DNA of 64,000 nt from Hydrogenophaga sp. (GCF_011772445.1 NZ_WVZN01000047.1:112645-176644), one strand, 5' to 3'. Shown: positions 8,745 through 17,539, counted from the first letter of the stretch. Notes: generated from the sequence alone by a model not told the origin. A program made the numbers and translations.

Positions 8745-10303
8745 TCGGTGACTCCGGTGGATTGCAGGGCCGCGCGCAGGGGCGCGGTGTTCAGGCCGTG
8801 CCAGCGGCCCAGCACGTAACCATCGGGGCGCACCAGCACCAGGGCGGGCTCGCCTGGCGACCGCAGTCCATAGCGCCGCCAGGCTTGGGCCTGCGGGTCG
8901 GCTTCGGGGGAAATGCGCAGCGGCGCCACACCGGGCGGCAGGCCGCCATCGGGCGCGCCGTTGAACACCAGCGCCACGAAGCCGTGTCCGAAGCGGGTGC
9001 TGAGGTGGAAGGACTGCCCCTGCGCGTCGCGCAGCAGCGCCTCGGGTGCGGGCGCACCGGGTGCGGCCAGCGCGCTGGCCCATGCATCCGACTCGCCGCC
9101 GTTGAGCGGTGAATCCTTGTAGCCGATGGCCGAGGATTGGCGCGGGTTGATCAGCGGGCGCACGTGAGGATCGTCCACTGCCAGGCGCAGCGCGGCCTCG
9201 CGCATCAGGCGAAAGGCGAAGTCCGGCGGCGCCATGAACTCGGTGCTTTTGGCGCCGTAGGCGATGTTTTCGCGCGTGGCGTGCACACGCTCCACGCTGT
9301 AGCTGTCGAGCAGCGCCTCGGGCGACTCGCCACGCACCACGCGCGCGAGTTTCCAGGCCAGGTTGCCGCCATCGTCCAGGCCCGAGTTGAGCCCGCGCAC
9401 GCCGAAGATGGGGACCAGGTGCGCGGCATCGCCCGCGAAGAACACGCGGCCGTGGCGGTAGTCGGGCAGCGTGAGGCACTTGGCGTTGTAGATCGAGATC
9501 CACAGCGGCTCCCAGGGCTCGGTCTCGCCGATCATCTCGAGGTGGCTGCGCACGCGCGGCAGCACGTTCTCGGGCTTCACGGCCTCGGCAGGGTCTTCAT
9601 CGTCGCGGATCTGGTAATCGATGCGCCAGACGTCGTCGGGCTGGCGGTGCATGAGGATGGTGGAGCCGGGATTGGACGGCGGGTCGAACCAGGCCAGGCG
9701 CTCCACCGGGCGGCGGGTCTTCTGGCGGATGTCGACGATGACGTAGCGGCCTTCGTACTGCGTGCCTTCCAGTTGCAGGCCCAGTTGCTCGCGCACGGTG
9801 CTGCGGCCACCGTCGCAGGCCACCAGCCAGTCGGCGCGCACGGTGCGCGTGCCCTGCGGCGTATCGATCCCGACCAGCACGTCGCGCTCGCGCGCCTGCA
9901 CGGTCCGCACGCGCTGGCCCCAGTGCACCGCCGCGCCGTCACCGATCGCGCGGTGCGCGTACTCCTCGATGTAGAACTGCTGGATGTTCACCATGGGCGC
10001 GAAGCGCTGCGTGGGCTCGCTGGGCATCTCGAAGCGCAGCACCTCGGCCTGGCGGAAGTGGCTGCGCCCGGCCGTCCAGCCCAGGCCCTTCTCCACCAAA
10101 GGCGCGTCGGCCCCCACCCAGCCCAGGATCTCCTGCGAGCGGCGCGAGATGCAGATGGCGCGGCTGCCGGTGCAGTAGCCCTCGTCGGCCTCGATCACCT
10201 GGCTGCGGATGCCCTGGCGCGCCAGCAGCGCCGCCAGCGTGAGGCCCACCGGGCCGCCACCGGCGATGAGCACCGGCACGTGTTCTTCTGTCGCTGCGTT
10301 CAT
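8741..10303 (-). CDS. FAD-dependent aromatic monooxygenase
   Basis: This 520-residue class A flavoprotein monooxygenase has a dinucleotide-binding GGGPVG at about 15-20, a DG motif (VACDGGRSTVR) and a FFAGDAAHLVP flavin motif near 287-297. A C-terminal thioredoxin-like region without redox cysteines follows, as in the MhpA/TfdB type. These enzymes ortho-hydroxylate phenolic rings using NAD(P)H and oxygen; the substrate is not evident. The ATG at 10303 has GGAG seven bases upstream. It is the first gene of a three-gene overlapping unit with the small protein and MarR, and is divergent from the crotonase. Confidence 0.9.
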   Translation of the reverse strand: MNAATEEHVPVLIAGGGPVGLTLAALLARQGIRSQVIEADEGYCTGSRAICISRRSQEILGWVGADAPLVEKGLGWTAGRSHFRQAEVLRFEMPSEPTQRFAPMVNIQQFYIEEYAHRAIGDGAAVHWGQRVRTVQARERDVLVGIDTPQGTRTVRADWLVACDGGRSTVREQLGLQLEGTQYEGRYVIVDIRQKTRRPVERLAWFDPPSNPGSTILMHRQPDDVWRIDYQIRDDEDPAEAVKPENVLPRVRSHLEMIGETEPWEPLWISIYNAKCLTLPDYRHGRVFFAGDAAHLVPIFGVRGLNSGLDDGGNLAWKLARVVRGESPEALLDSYSVERVHATRENIAYGAKSTEFMAPPDFAFRLMREAALRLAVDDPHVRPLINPRQSSAIGYKDSPLNGGESDAWASALAAPGAPAPEALLRDAQGQSFHLSTRFGHGFVALVFNGAPDGGLPPGVAPLRISPEADPQAQAWRRYGLRSPGEPALVLVRPDGYVLGRWHGLNTAPLRAALQSTGVTE

Positions 10304-10317
10304 GTCTCCACCATTTG

Positions 10318-10331
10318 GTTGCGAGCGCAAC
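10318..10331. promoter_or_regulatory. Inverted repeat, probable MarR operator
   Basis: GTTGCG-AG-CGCAAC is a perfect 6-bp-arm inverted repeat between the monooxygenase (start 10303) and the crotonase (start 10405). MarR proteins often bind TTGC/GCAA-type palindromes of this size. The site is 15 bp upstream of the monooxygenase ATG. Confidence 0.55.
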
Positions 10332-10404
10332 TATATCGCCTGCACGACTTCGCGCCAGCACCACCCGTCGATAAGATGGTTTCACCCCAACGAAGGAGAC
10401 AGCC

Positions 10405-11313
10405 ATGCCCGGTTTCAACACCTTGCGCATCGACCAGGACGCCAGCAACCCGCGCGTGGCGCGCCTGCTGCTCAACCGGCCCGAGCGCCTCAACGCCATC
10501 AACGACGACACGCCGCGCGAGATCCGCGCCGCCGTGGAGTGGGCCAATGCCAACGACGAGGTGCACGTCATCCTGGTCGAGGGCGCGGGCAAGGGCTTTT
10601 GCGGCGGCTACGACCTCTACCACTTCGGCGAAGGCGACATCGACCACCCCTGCCAGCAGGAACGCCACCCCTGGGACCCGCTGGACGACTACGCCTTCAT
10701 GAAGCGCAACACCGAGGACTTCATGAGCCTGTGGCGCAGCCCCAAGCCCACCATCGCCAAGGTGCACGGCGCGGCCGTGGCGGGCGGCAGCGACATCGCC
10801 CTGTGCTGCGACCTGCTGGTGATGGCCGAGGACGCGCGCATCGGCTACATGCCCACGCGCGTGTGGGGCTGTCCCACCACCGCCATGTGGACCTACCGCC
10901 TGGGCCCCACGCGCGCCAAGCAGCTCATGTTCACCGGCGACGTCATCGATGGCCGCACCGCCGCCGACTGGGGCCTGGCCAACGAGGCCGTGCCGCTGGA
11001 CGAGCTGGACGCGCGCGCCCTGGCGCTGGCCGAGCGCATCGCGGGCGTGCCGCGCTCTCACCTGGCCATGCACAAAATGGTGGTCAACCAGGTGCTGCTC
11101 ACCATGGGCCTGGAGCAGACGCAGTCGCTGGCAACGCTGTTCGACGGCATCACGCGCCACAACCCCGAGGGCCTGTGGTTCCGCCGCTTCGCGCAGGACC
11201 AGGGCTTCAAGGCGGCCGTGCAGTGGCGCGACAGCGGTCGGCCGATTCCGGAGGGCGACGAGGCCCGCGCCCTGATCCGCGAGATGGAGGATCGCCGACG
11301 TACCAACCGTTGA
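10405..11313 (+). CDS. Crotonase-fold protein lacking the usual hydratase glutamates
   Basis: This 302-residue enoyl-CoA hydratase/isomerase superfamily protein has oxyanion-hole segments GKGFCGGYD (62-70) and [10 protein letters not shown] (121-130). Hydratases place catalytic glutamates after GGG-x and in a x-PE motif; here those sites read Asp130 (GGSD) and Thr151 (YMPT). It may therefore catalyse another crotonase reaction such as C-C cleavage or thioester hydrolysis. A GAAGGAGACAGCC ribosome site precedes the ATG. It is divergent from the FAD monooxygenase unit and probably shares its MarR control. Confidence 0.88.
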   Translation: MPGFNTLRIDQDASNPRVARLLLNRPERLNAINDDTPREIRAAVEWANANDEVHVILVEGAGKGFCGGYDLYHFGEGDIDHPCQQERHPWDPLDDYAFMKRNTEDFMSLWRSPKPTIAKVHGAAVAGGSDIALCCDLLVMAEDARIGYMPTRVWGCPTTAMWTYRLGPTRAKQLMFTGDVIDGRTAADWGLANEAVPLDELDARALALAERIAGVPRSHLAMHKMVVNQVLLTMGLEQTQSLATLFDGITRHNPEGLWFRRFAQDQGFKAAVQWRDSGRPIPEGDEARALIREMEDRRRTNR

Positions 11314-11426
11314 GGCCCGTTCGTCACCCGTTCATCTCGAAACAGGTCTTACCTGACGGCCGCGAATGTAAAGGCCATGCGTGCCTAGCATGCGGGCTTC
11401 TGCCCACTACATCTCAGGAGAAACGC

Positions 11427-11987
11427 ATGGCACTGCACTTCGGCAAACGCGACAACGAGCCTTCCCGACCCCTTGGCAGCGGGGGCGGCATGGCCACACC
11501 GCGCAACACGGCTTACGGTCAATCACAGGCTTCCCCGAGCAGCTCGCCCGTGGCCACCCAGGAAACCGAAGTGAAACCCACCGCCAGCACCGTGACCACC
11601 ACCACCCCCGAAGGCGGCAGCAAGCTCACCGTCGGCCCCAACATCAAGCTCAAGGGCGTCGAGATCACCGACTGCGACACGCTCGTGGTCGAGGGCACGG
11701 TCGAGGCGACCATGGATTCGCGCGTCATCAACATCGCCAGGGAAGGCGCGTTCAACGGCTCGGTCCAGGTCGATCTGGCCGAGGTGTACGGCACCTTCAA
11801 CGGCAGCCTCACCGTGCGCGACAAGCTCGTGATCCACCCGGGCGGCAAGGTGATCGGCAAGATCCGTTATGGCAAGGTGGTGATCGCCGAAGGCGGCGAG
11901 CTCTCCGGGGAGATCCAGTGCGCCGCCAGCGGCGCGGCCAAACCCGCGGCCACGGCCAACAAGCCCTCGATGCAGCTGGCGGCCTGA
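11427..11987 (+). CDS. Bactofilin
   Basis: The 186-residue protein has a disordered N-terminus of about 70 residues and a bactofilin beta-helix core (about 75-165) built from short repeated strands with GTVEATMDS, GAFNGSVQV and GTFNGSLTV turns. Bactofilins polymerise without nucleotide into cytoskeletal filaments or patches that position cell-envelope enzymes, stalks or pili. An AGGAGAAA ribosome site lies just upstream of the ATG. It precedes the exeA/gspB pair on the same strand by 60 bp. Confidence 0.92.
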   Translation: MALHFGKRDNEPSRPLGSGGGMATPRNTAYGQSQASPSSSPVATQETEVKPTASTVTTTTPEGGSKLTVGPNIKLKGVEITDCDTLVVEGTVEATMDSRVINIAREGAFNGSVQVDLAEVYGTFNGSLTVRDKLVIHPGGKVIGKIRYGKVVIAEGGELSGEIQCAASGAAKPAATANKPSMQLAA

Positions 11988-12047
11988 GGCTGCTGACCCC
12001 GGGCTGGCGGTTTGCCCGCCCCCGGGCGGCCCGGTATGCTCGGGCCC

Positions 12048-13778
12048 ATGTACGCCGAGTTCTTCGGGCTCCAGCACGACCCGTTTTCGATCGCGCCCGA
12101 CCCCCGTTACCTCTTCATGAGCGAGCGCCACCGCGAGGCGCTCGCTCATTTGCTCTATGGTGTGCGCGGCGGGGGCGGCTTCGTGCTGCTCAGCGGCGAA
12201 ATCGGCGCCGGCAAGACCACCATCTGCCGCTGCTTCCTGGAGCAGGTTCCCGAGAATTGCAACGTCGCGTACATCTTCAATCCGCGCCTGACGGTGGCGG
12301 ACCTGCTCAAGTCGATCTGCCGCGAGTTCCGCATCGAGGTGAAGCACGAGGGCCTGGGCCCGGCCACGGTGCACGACCACCTCGACCCGCTCAACGAATT
12401 CCTGCTGGCCAGCCACGCGCGGGGTGAGCGCAACCTGCTCATCATCGACGAGGCGCAGAACCTCACGCCGCACGTGCTCGAGCAGCTGCGCCTGCTCACC
12501 AACCTCGAAACCAGCGAACGCAAGCTGCTGCAGATCATCCTGATCGGCCAGCCCGAACTGCGCGCCATCGTGGCCCGGCCCGAGCTGGAGCAACTCGCCC
12601 AGCGCGTGATCGCCCGCTTCCACCTCGGCGCGCTGGACGCCGCCGAGACGCGCGAGTACATCCAGCACCGCCTGCAGGTGGCCGGCCTCAAGGGCCCGCT
12701 GCCCTTCGCGCCCGCCGCCATCGAGCGCATCCATGACCTCTCGCGCGGCGTGCCGCGCCGCATCAACCTGCTGTGCGACCGCGCGCTGCTCGGCGCCTAC
12801 GCGAATGGCCAGAACCGTGTGGAGCGGGCGGTGGTGGACAAGGCGGCCAGCGAGGTGTTCGACAGCGACGGCACCACGCCAGCGCCCCGGCGCGCCGCCA
12901 CGGCAGCTGCCACCCGCACCAGCGGCCTGGGCACCCTGGGGATGGGCGCGCTGGCCGGGGCCGTCGTGGGCGCCCTGGTCGCGGCGGCCGCGCTGTGGTT
13001 CTGGCTGCAGCGGCCGGGCGTGACGCCCGTGGCCGCCGACGGCGCGCCGGCCGGGGCCACCGCCAGCGCGTCCCCTCCGATCGACGAAGCCGCGCCAGCA
13101 CCCGCCGCACAGGCGCCCCAGGCCCCGGCCGCCCAGGCCGATCCGGTGCCCGCCGCAGCGGACACACCCGCCGCCCCCACGGCGGGCTGGCCCGGCGCCG
13201 ACGCGCTCATCACCGCCGAATCCGATGCCTGGCGCGAGCTGGCCCCGCTGTGGGGCCAGGCCTTGGCTGGCGCCGACCCCTGCGAACAGGCGCTGGACGT
13301 GGGCCTGCAGTGCTACCGCACGGCGCGCATGACCTTGCACGGCCTGCGCCAACTGGACCGCCCCGGCATCCTGAACCTGCGCCTGCCCGACGGCGCCAGC
13401 GGCCGGCTGTTGCTGACCGCCCTGGACGAGAACAGCGCCGTCGTGGCGCGTGGCGAGCGGCGCTGGCGCGTGCCCCTGGGCGAACTGGCGGACGCCTGGC
13501 GCGGCGACTACGCCACCCTGTGGCGCCTGCCCCCGGGCCAGTCGGGCCGCCTCGCCGACGGCCGCGATGGCCCGGCCGGGCGCTGGCTGAACGAGCGCAT
13601 CGTGGCGCTGCAGGCCGCGGGCAGCGTGCCTGCCTCGGGCGTCGGCCTGGCCGCCCGCCTGGCGGCCTTCCAGCGCTCGCGCGGCATCGAGGCCGGCGGC
13701 CCGGCGGGCCCCGTCACCTTCATGCAGATCAACCTGGCCAGCGGGGTGGACGAGCCCCGGCTGCTGCCGCGCTCCTGA
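12048..13778 (+). CDS. ExeA/GspA-like AAA ATPase with membrane anchor
   Basis: The 576-residue protein starts with the diagnostic MYAEFFGLQHDPFS of ExeA proteins. Walker A GEIGAGKT is at 50-57 and Walker B LLIIDEAQ ends at Asp134-Glu135. One transmembrane segment (about 294-320) leads into a Pro/Ala linker and a periplasmic region ending in a peptidoglycan-binding-like domain. With ExeB/GspB, ExeA inserts the type II secretion secretin through peptidoglycan. gspB follows after 7 bp, so the pair is an operon. The core secretion genes are not in the window. The ATG at 12048 matches the family start. Confidence 0.9.
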   Translation: MYAEFFGLQHDPFSIAPDPRYLFMSERHREALAHLLYGVRGGGGFVLLSGEIGAGKTTICRCFLEQVPENCNVAYIFNPRLTVADLLKSICREFRIEVKHEGLGPATVHDHLDPLNEFLLASHARGERNLLIIDEAQNLTPHVLEQLRLLTNLETSERKLLQIILIGQPELRAIVARPELEQLAQRVIARFHLGALDAAETREYIQHRLQVAGLKGPLPFAPAAIERIHDLSRGVPRRINLLCDRALLGAYANGQNRVERAVVDKAASEVFDSDGTTPAPRRAATAAATRTSGLGTLGMGALAGAVVGALVAAAALWFWLQRPGVTPVAADGAPAGATASASPPIDEAAPAPAAQAPQAPAAQADPVPAAADTPAAPTAGWPGADALITAESDAWRELAPLWGQALAGADPCEQALDVGLQCYRTARMTLHGLRQLDRPGILNLRLPDGASGRLLLTALDENSAVVARGERRWRVPLGELADAWRGDYATLWRLPPGQSGRLADGRDGPAGRWLNERIVALQAAGSVPASGVGLAARLAAFQRSRGIEAGGPAGPVTFMQINLASGVDEPRLLPRS

Positions 13779-13785
13779 GACCCCG

Positions 13786-14487
13786 ATGTCCTACATCCTC
13801 GACGCCCTGCGCCGCGCCGACGCCGAACGCGAACGGGGCCGCGTGCCCGGGCTGCACACGCAGGTGAATCCCTTGCGCACGGCCGAACCGCCGTCGCGCC
13901 GCCGCCCGCCCCGCGCGCGCGGCCCCTGGGTGGCGGGCCTGGGCCTGCTCATGGCGGCGGCCGCCACGGCGTGGTGGCTGATGCGCGACGGCACCGCCGA
14001 TCCGCAGCCCGCCCCCGCGCCCTCACCCACAGCGGCCCGGGCGACGCCGCCGGCCCCCGTACCCGAGGCTCCGCCGGCGCCGCCGCCGCGCGTCGCCGCA
14101 CCGCCCGTGGTTGCCGCGCCGGCCCAGCCCATCCTGGCGCCACCACCCCCCCCACCCCCGCCGGCACCCGCACCCACCCCTGCACCGGCACCGGCACCGG
14201 CGCCCTCAACAGCGCCTGGCACTGGAGGCACGCCTGCGCCGGCCGCCGCCAGCGCGGCCCCCTTGCCCCGCGTGAACGAGCTCAACCCCACGGCGCGCGC
14301 CGCCCTGCCCCCGCTCAAGATCAGCGGCTCCACCTACGCCGAGAACCCCGCGCTGCGCATGCTCATCCTCGACGGGCAAGTGCTGCAGGAGGGCCAGGAC
14401 ATCGCCCCGGGGCTCAAGCTGGAGTCGATCGGCCCGCGCAGCGCCGTCATCGTCCACCAGGGGCAGCGACTGCGCCTGCCCTACTAG
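13786..14487 (+). CDS. gspB: General secretion pathway protein B
   Basis: The 233-residue protein begins MSYILDALRRADAERERG, the GspB/ExeB hallmark. It has one transmembrane helix at about 47-66, a long Pro/Ala-rich periplasmic linker (about 75-165) and a compact C-terminal GspB domain (about 180-233; ENPALRMLILDGQVL). It partners ExeA in placing the type II secretion secretin. The gene lies 7 bp after the ExeA-like ATPase, and the stop is 18 bp before the ABC ATPase start. Confidence 0.92.
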   Translation: MSYILDALRRADAERERGRVPGLHTQVNPLRTAEPPSRRRPPRARGPWVAGLGLLMAAAATAWWLMRDGTADPQPAPAPSPTAARATPPAPVPEAPPAPPPRVAAPPVVAAPAQPILAPPPPPPPPAPAPTPAPAPAPAPSTAPGTGGTPAPAAASAAPLPRVNELNPTARAALPPLKISGSTYAENPALRMLILDGQVLQEGQDIAPGLKLESIGPRSAVIVHQGQRLRLPY

Positions 14488-14505
14488 CACCAGCGCCGCC
14501 CCGCC

Positions 14506-15147
14506 ATGACCGACCTGCTGCGCGCCGACGGCCTGCGCTTCGCCTGGCCCGGCGCCCTCCCGTTGTTCGACGGCATCTCCCTGTCGCTTGGGCCGGGCCT
14601 GACCTGGCTCACGGGCGAGGACGGCAGCGGCAAGAGCACGCTGTTGTCGCTGCTGGCCGGCGCCCAGGCACCCCAAAGCGGGCGGCTGTGGGCGAACGGT
14701 CACTGGCTGCACGAGGACCCGGCGGCCTACCGCCGCCAGGTGTTCTGGATCGACCCCCAGACCGACGCGCACGACGCCCTGCCCGCCGCCGGGTACCTGG
14801 AGGGCCTGGCCGCCCACTGGCCCCGCCTCAGCGAGGCGGCCCTGGCCGACCTGGTGGACGGCTTTGGCCTGGCCGAGCACCTGCACAAGCCGCTGTACAT
14901 GCTCTCCACGGGCAGCCGGCGCAAGGTCTGGCTCACCGCCGCGCTCGCCGCGGGTGCGCCCCTCACCCTCATCGACCAGCCCTTCGCCGCACTGGACGCT
15001 CCATCGGCCCGATTCCTGGCCGACTGCCTGGCCGACGTGGCCGATCACCCCAGCCGCGCCTGGGTGGTCGCGGACCACGAAGCACTGCCAGGTACCCCAG
15101 GGGGTCGCGTGTGGGCGCTGGGGCGTCAACCGGGGCCGGGTTTTTAG
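14506..15147 (+). CDS. Orphan ABC-type ATPase with Gln at the Walker B glutamate
   Basis: This 213-residue ABC nucleotide-binding domain has Walker A GEDGSGKST (37-45), a signature LSTGS (133-137), Walker B LTLIDQP with Asp157, a D-loop ALD and the switch His191. The position normally held by the catalytic glutamate is Gln158; in well-studied ABC ATPases this Glu-to-Gln change blocks hydrolysis and traps the dimer. No permease is adjacent. It may act as a slow or binding-only ATPase, or pair with a second domain elsewhere. It follows gspB by 18 bp. Confidence 0.85.
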   Translation: MTDLLRADGLRFAWPGALPLFDGISLSLGPGLTWLTGEDGSGKSTLLSLLAGAQAPQSGRLWANGHWLHEDPAAYRRQVFWIDPQTDAHDALPAAGYLEGLAAHWPRLSEAALADLVDGFGLAEHLHKPLYMLSTGSRRKVWLTAALAAGAPLTLIDQPFAALDAPSARFLADCLADVADHPSRAWVVADHEALPGTPGGRVWALGRQPGPGF

Positions 15148-15179
15148 CGCCGCTAAACCGTTCTTGCTAATTTCGAAAT
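15143..15179. promoter_or_regulatory. Two palindromes upstream of the unknown protein gene
   Basis: TTTAGCG-C-CGCTAAA (15143-15157) is a perfect 7-bp-arm inverted repeat overlapping the ABC ATPase stop codon. ATTTCGAAAT (15170-15179) is a perfect 10-bp palindrome 13 bp further on. Both sit in the 136-bp gap before the gene at 15284 and could be operators; the nearby LysR proteins are candidate binders. Confidence 0.45.
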
Positions 15180-15283
15180 CGACAGCGGGGGCTCGCCGGC
15201 CTAGATTCGCGTCCACGCCAACGCCAGAGCCGATGCACCCGCTCACCTGGCACCCGGCGACCGATGGGATCCAGGAGTCACGC

Positions 15284-15619
15284 ATGAGCCACGCCACCGT
15301 TGCCGAATTGCCATCCACCTCGTCCATGCTGGACATGCTCATGGCACGCTGGCAACTCGCCCCCCGCCACGACACGGCAACGCACGAATCCCCAGGCGAC
15401 GCCATGGAGCGCGCGCGCACCACCATCGTGCAAACCGTGGGGCACTACGTGAACTACCTGGAACCCGCCGACCAGGCCCTGTACGCCACCCTGATCGCCA
15501 CCACCGACCCCGAGTCCCTGCGCGGCCTGTTCTTCGAGTGCTTCGACCTCATGGTCAGAACCCGCGGCCCGGCCATCGCCGTGCTGCGCCTGCACGAGCT
15601 CTACCGCCTCATGCGCTGA
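15284..15619 (+). CDS. Unrecognised 111-residue protein
   Basis: I do not recognise the family. The ATG is preceded by a good CAGGAG ribosome site, and codon use is like that of the neighbours. The product looks soluble and mainly helical, with TTIVQTVGHYVNYLEPADQA and a C-terminal RGPAIAVLRLHELYRLMR that could form an amphipathic helix. It has no signal peptide, membrane segment or cysteine-rich motif. Its end overlaps the convergent LysR gene by 11 bp. Two palindromes upstream suggest regulation. Confidence 0.7.
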   Translation: MSHATVAELPSTSSMLDMLMARWQLAPRHDTATHESPGDAMERARTTIVQTVGHYVNYLEPADQALYATLIATTDPESLRGLFFECFDLMVRTRGPAIAVLRLHELYRLMR

Positions 15620-16589
15620 TGACGGGCGCCTCGGGCGGCTCAGCCCGTTCCCCCGGGCCGGCATCGGCCACCGCGTACTCTCGAAGCCTCTCCCGCAGCC
15701 AACGGTGCGGGGGGCTGTGGTGCGTGCGGTGGTGCCACACCATGTAGCGCGATGAGCGCGACCGGGGCAGCTCGGGTGGCAGGGGCAACAGCCGCAAGCC
15801 ATCGGCGTGGCGGCGCAGCACCGCCCCCTGGTGGGCCGACACCGTGGCCACGCGATCCGTGGTGGACAGGACGAACGCCAGGCGCGACACGGGGTACACC
15901 GAGCTGCTGATGCGCGCACCGTAGCCGGCGTGCACAAGCCATTGATCGGTGGCGGACCCCTTGGCGTTGAACCGGACGGTGGCGGAGGCCAGCAGGTGGT
16001 GCTCGGCCAGGTACTCGCGCATCGACAAGGTGGCCCCGATGCGGGGGTGCGACACGCTCAGGCAGCAATGGGTGAACACCGCGTCCGGCAAGCGCTCGGC
16101 GTGCAGGTCCTGGGCGTCGCCGGGCGGCGCCACGGTGGTCAGCAGCACGTCGATGCTCGACGCGTGCAAGCCGACGTAGCCGCCCGACTCCAGATCGGGT
16201 TCGCGCACGTCCAGCCGGATCCGGGGCGCCCGCGTCACGATGGCGCCGTAGCAGGCGTCGAGGTCGATCTCCACCAGGCCTTCGACGCAGGCGACGCAGA
16301 AGTGCGCGTCGCTGCTGGCCGGGTCGAAGAACGAGCCACCCGAACTCGCCTCATGCCACAACTGCACCATTTCCCGGAACGACTCCAGCACCCTTTGCCC
16401 AGGGGCTGTGAGCAGGTAGCCCGTGCCCTGGCGCACCACCAGTTCGTCGCCGAACGATTCGCGCAGCCGCTGCAGCGACTGGCTGGCCGCCGATGGCGTG
16501 AGGCCCAGCCGTTCCGCCGCCTGGCTCAGGCTCTGCGTGTCCACCAATGCGACCACCAAGGCCAGCTGCCGCATGTCCACCGAACTCAC
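15609..16589 (-). CDS. LysR-family regulator, downstream paralogue of a tandem pair
   Basis: The 326-residue protein has a LysR helix-turn-helix at residues 3-62 (SLSQAAERLGLTPSAASQSL) and a substrate-binding-type effector domain. It shares its layout and a C-terminal HRWLRERLRE block with the gene just upstream. The GTG at 16589 overlaps that gene's stop (GTGA), and GGAGG lies four bases before it; an in-frame ATG at 16574 is an alternative. The target is unknown; the acyl-CoA dehydrogenase gene and the gene at 15284 are the nearest candidates. Confidence 0.87.
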   Translation of the reverse strand: MSSVDMRQLALVVALVDTQSLSQAAERLGLTPSAASQSLQRLRESFGDELVVRQGTGYLLTAPGQRVLESFREMVQLWHEASSGGSFFDPASSDAHFCVACVEGLVEIDLDACYGAIVTRAPRIRLDVREPDLESGGYVGLHASSIDVLLTTVAPPGDAQDLHAERLPDAVFTHCCLSVSHPRIGATLSMREYLAEHHLLASATVRFNAKGSATDQWLVHAGYGARISSSVYPVSRLAFVLSTTDRVATVSAHQGAVLRRHADGLRLLPLPPELPRSRSSRYMVWHHRTHHSPPHRWLRERLREYAVADAGPGERAEPPEAPVISA

Positions 16590-17539
16590 GACGCCTCCAC
16601 CGTCTCATTGACCGCCGATCGCGACACCTCGCGCAGGCGTTCGCGCAGCCAGCGGTGCGGCTGGCTGCGGTGCGTGCGCTCATGCCAGATCATGTGCAGC
16701 TCGCTGTGCACGGCGGGCATCTCCGGTGGCAGCGGCAGGCGGCGCAGGCCACGCACCTGTCGCGCCAGCCGGTCGGCGCCATCGGCCGACATGGTCATGA
16801 GAAAGGCCGACCGCGCCACCATGTCCAGACAGACCCAGAGCGACTGCACGTAGGTCGAGCGGCGCATGGAATGCCCCCGCGCGAGCAGGGCGGCGTCGAT
16901 CGGACTGCGCGAGGCCGGGTCGAGGTTGCGGTAGTGCGCCACCAGGTGCTCTTCGCTCAGGTACTGCGTGAGCGAAAGGCGATTGCCGATGCGCGGGTGG
17001 GTGTCGCTGAGCAGCACGTGGGTCAATGGGTGCGAGCACAGGCGTTCGCTGTGCAAGTCGCGCGCATCGACCGGCGGCGGCGCGCTGGCGCACAGCACGT
17101 CGATCTTGCCGCTGCGCAGCGCGTGCATGTCCACCTCGTGGTGCAGCGGCACCTGAAAGTCCAGCCGGGCCAGGGGCGCCTCTTCGCGCAACTCGGTGTG
17201 CAGGCGCACGAGGTCGGGCGTGACGCTGTGGCCCACGCAGGACACGGCAAAGCGCAGGCTGCATTCGGACGGATCGAAGCGCTCGACCGCCTGGAGCGCC
17301 TCGCGCCACCGGGTCACGATGGTCCGCAGGCCCCCCATGATCTGATGGCCCCGGGGCGTGAGCCGATAGGCCTTGCCATGCCGCACGTACACGTCTTCGC
17401 CGATCGCCGCGCGCAGCCGGCTCAGCGACTGGCTCGCCGCCGACGGCGTCATGCCCAGCCGGGCAGCGGCCTCACTGAGGCTTTGCGTCTCGATGAGCGC
17501 GCACATCAGCTCCAACTGCCTCATGTCGGCGTTCTTCAT
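16586..17539 (-). CDS. LysR-family regulator, upstream paralogue of a tandem pair
   Basis: The 317-residue protein has a LysR winged helix at residues 5-62 (SLSEAAARLGMTPSAASQSL) followed by an effector domain. Its C-terminus (HRSQPHRWLRERLRE) closely matches that of the downstream LysR, which marks the pair as a tandem duplication. The ATG at 17539 follows GGAG and GGTGG. Its stop overlaps the next start by four bases, so the two are probably co-translated. It is transcribed in the same direction as the acyl-CoA dehydrogenase upstream. Confidence 0.88.
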   Translation of the reverse strand: MKNADMRQLELMCALIETQSLSEAAARLGMTPSAASQSLSRLRAAIGEDVYVRHGKAYRLTPRGHQIMGGLRTIVTRWREALQAVERFDPSECSLRFAVSCVGHSVTPDLVRLHTELREEAPLARLDFQVPLHHEVDMHALRSGKIDVLCASAPPPVDARDLHSERLCSHPLTHVLLSDTHPRIGNRLSLTQYLSEEHLVAHYRNLDPASRSPIDAALLARGHSMRRSTYVQSLWVCLDMVARSAFLMTMSADGADRLARQVRGLRRLPLPPEMPAVHSELHMIWHERTHRSQPHRWLRERLREVSRSAVNETVEAS

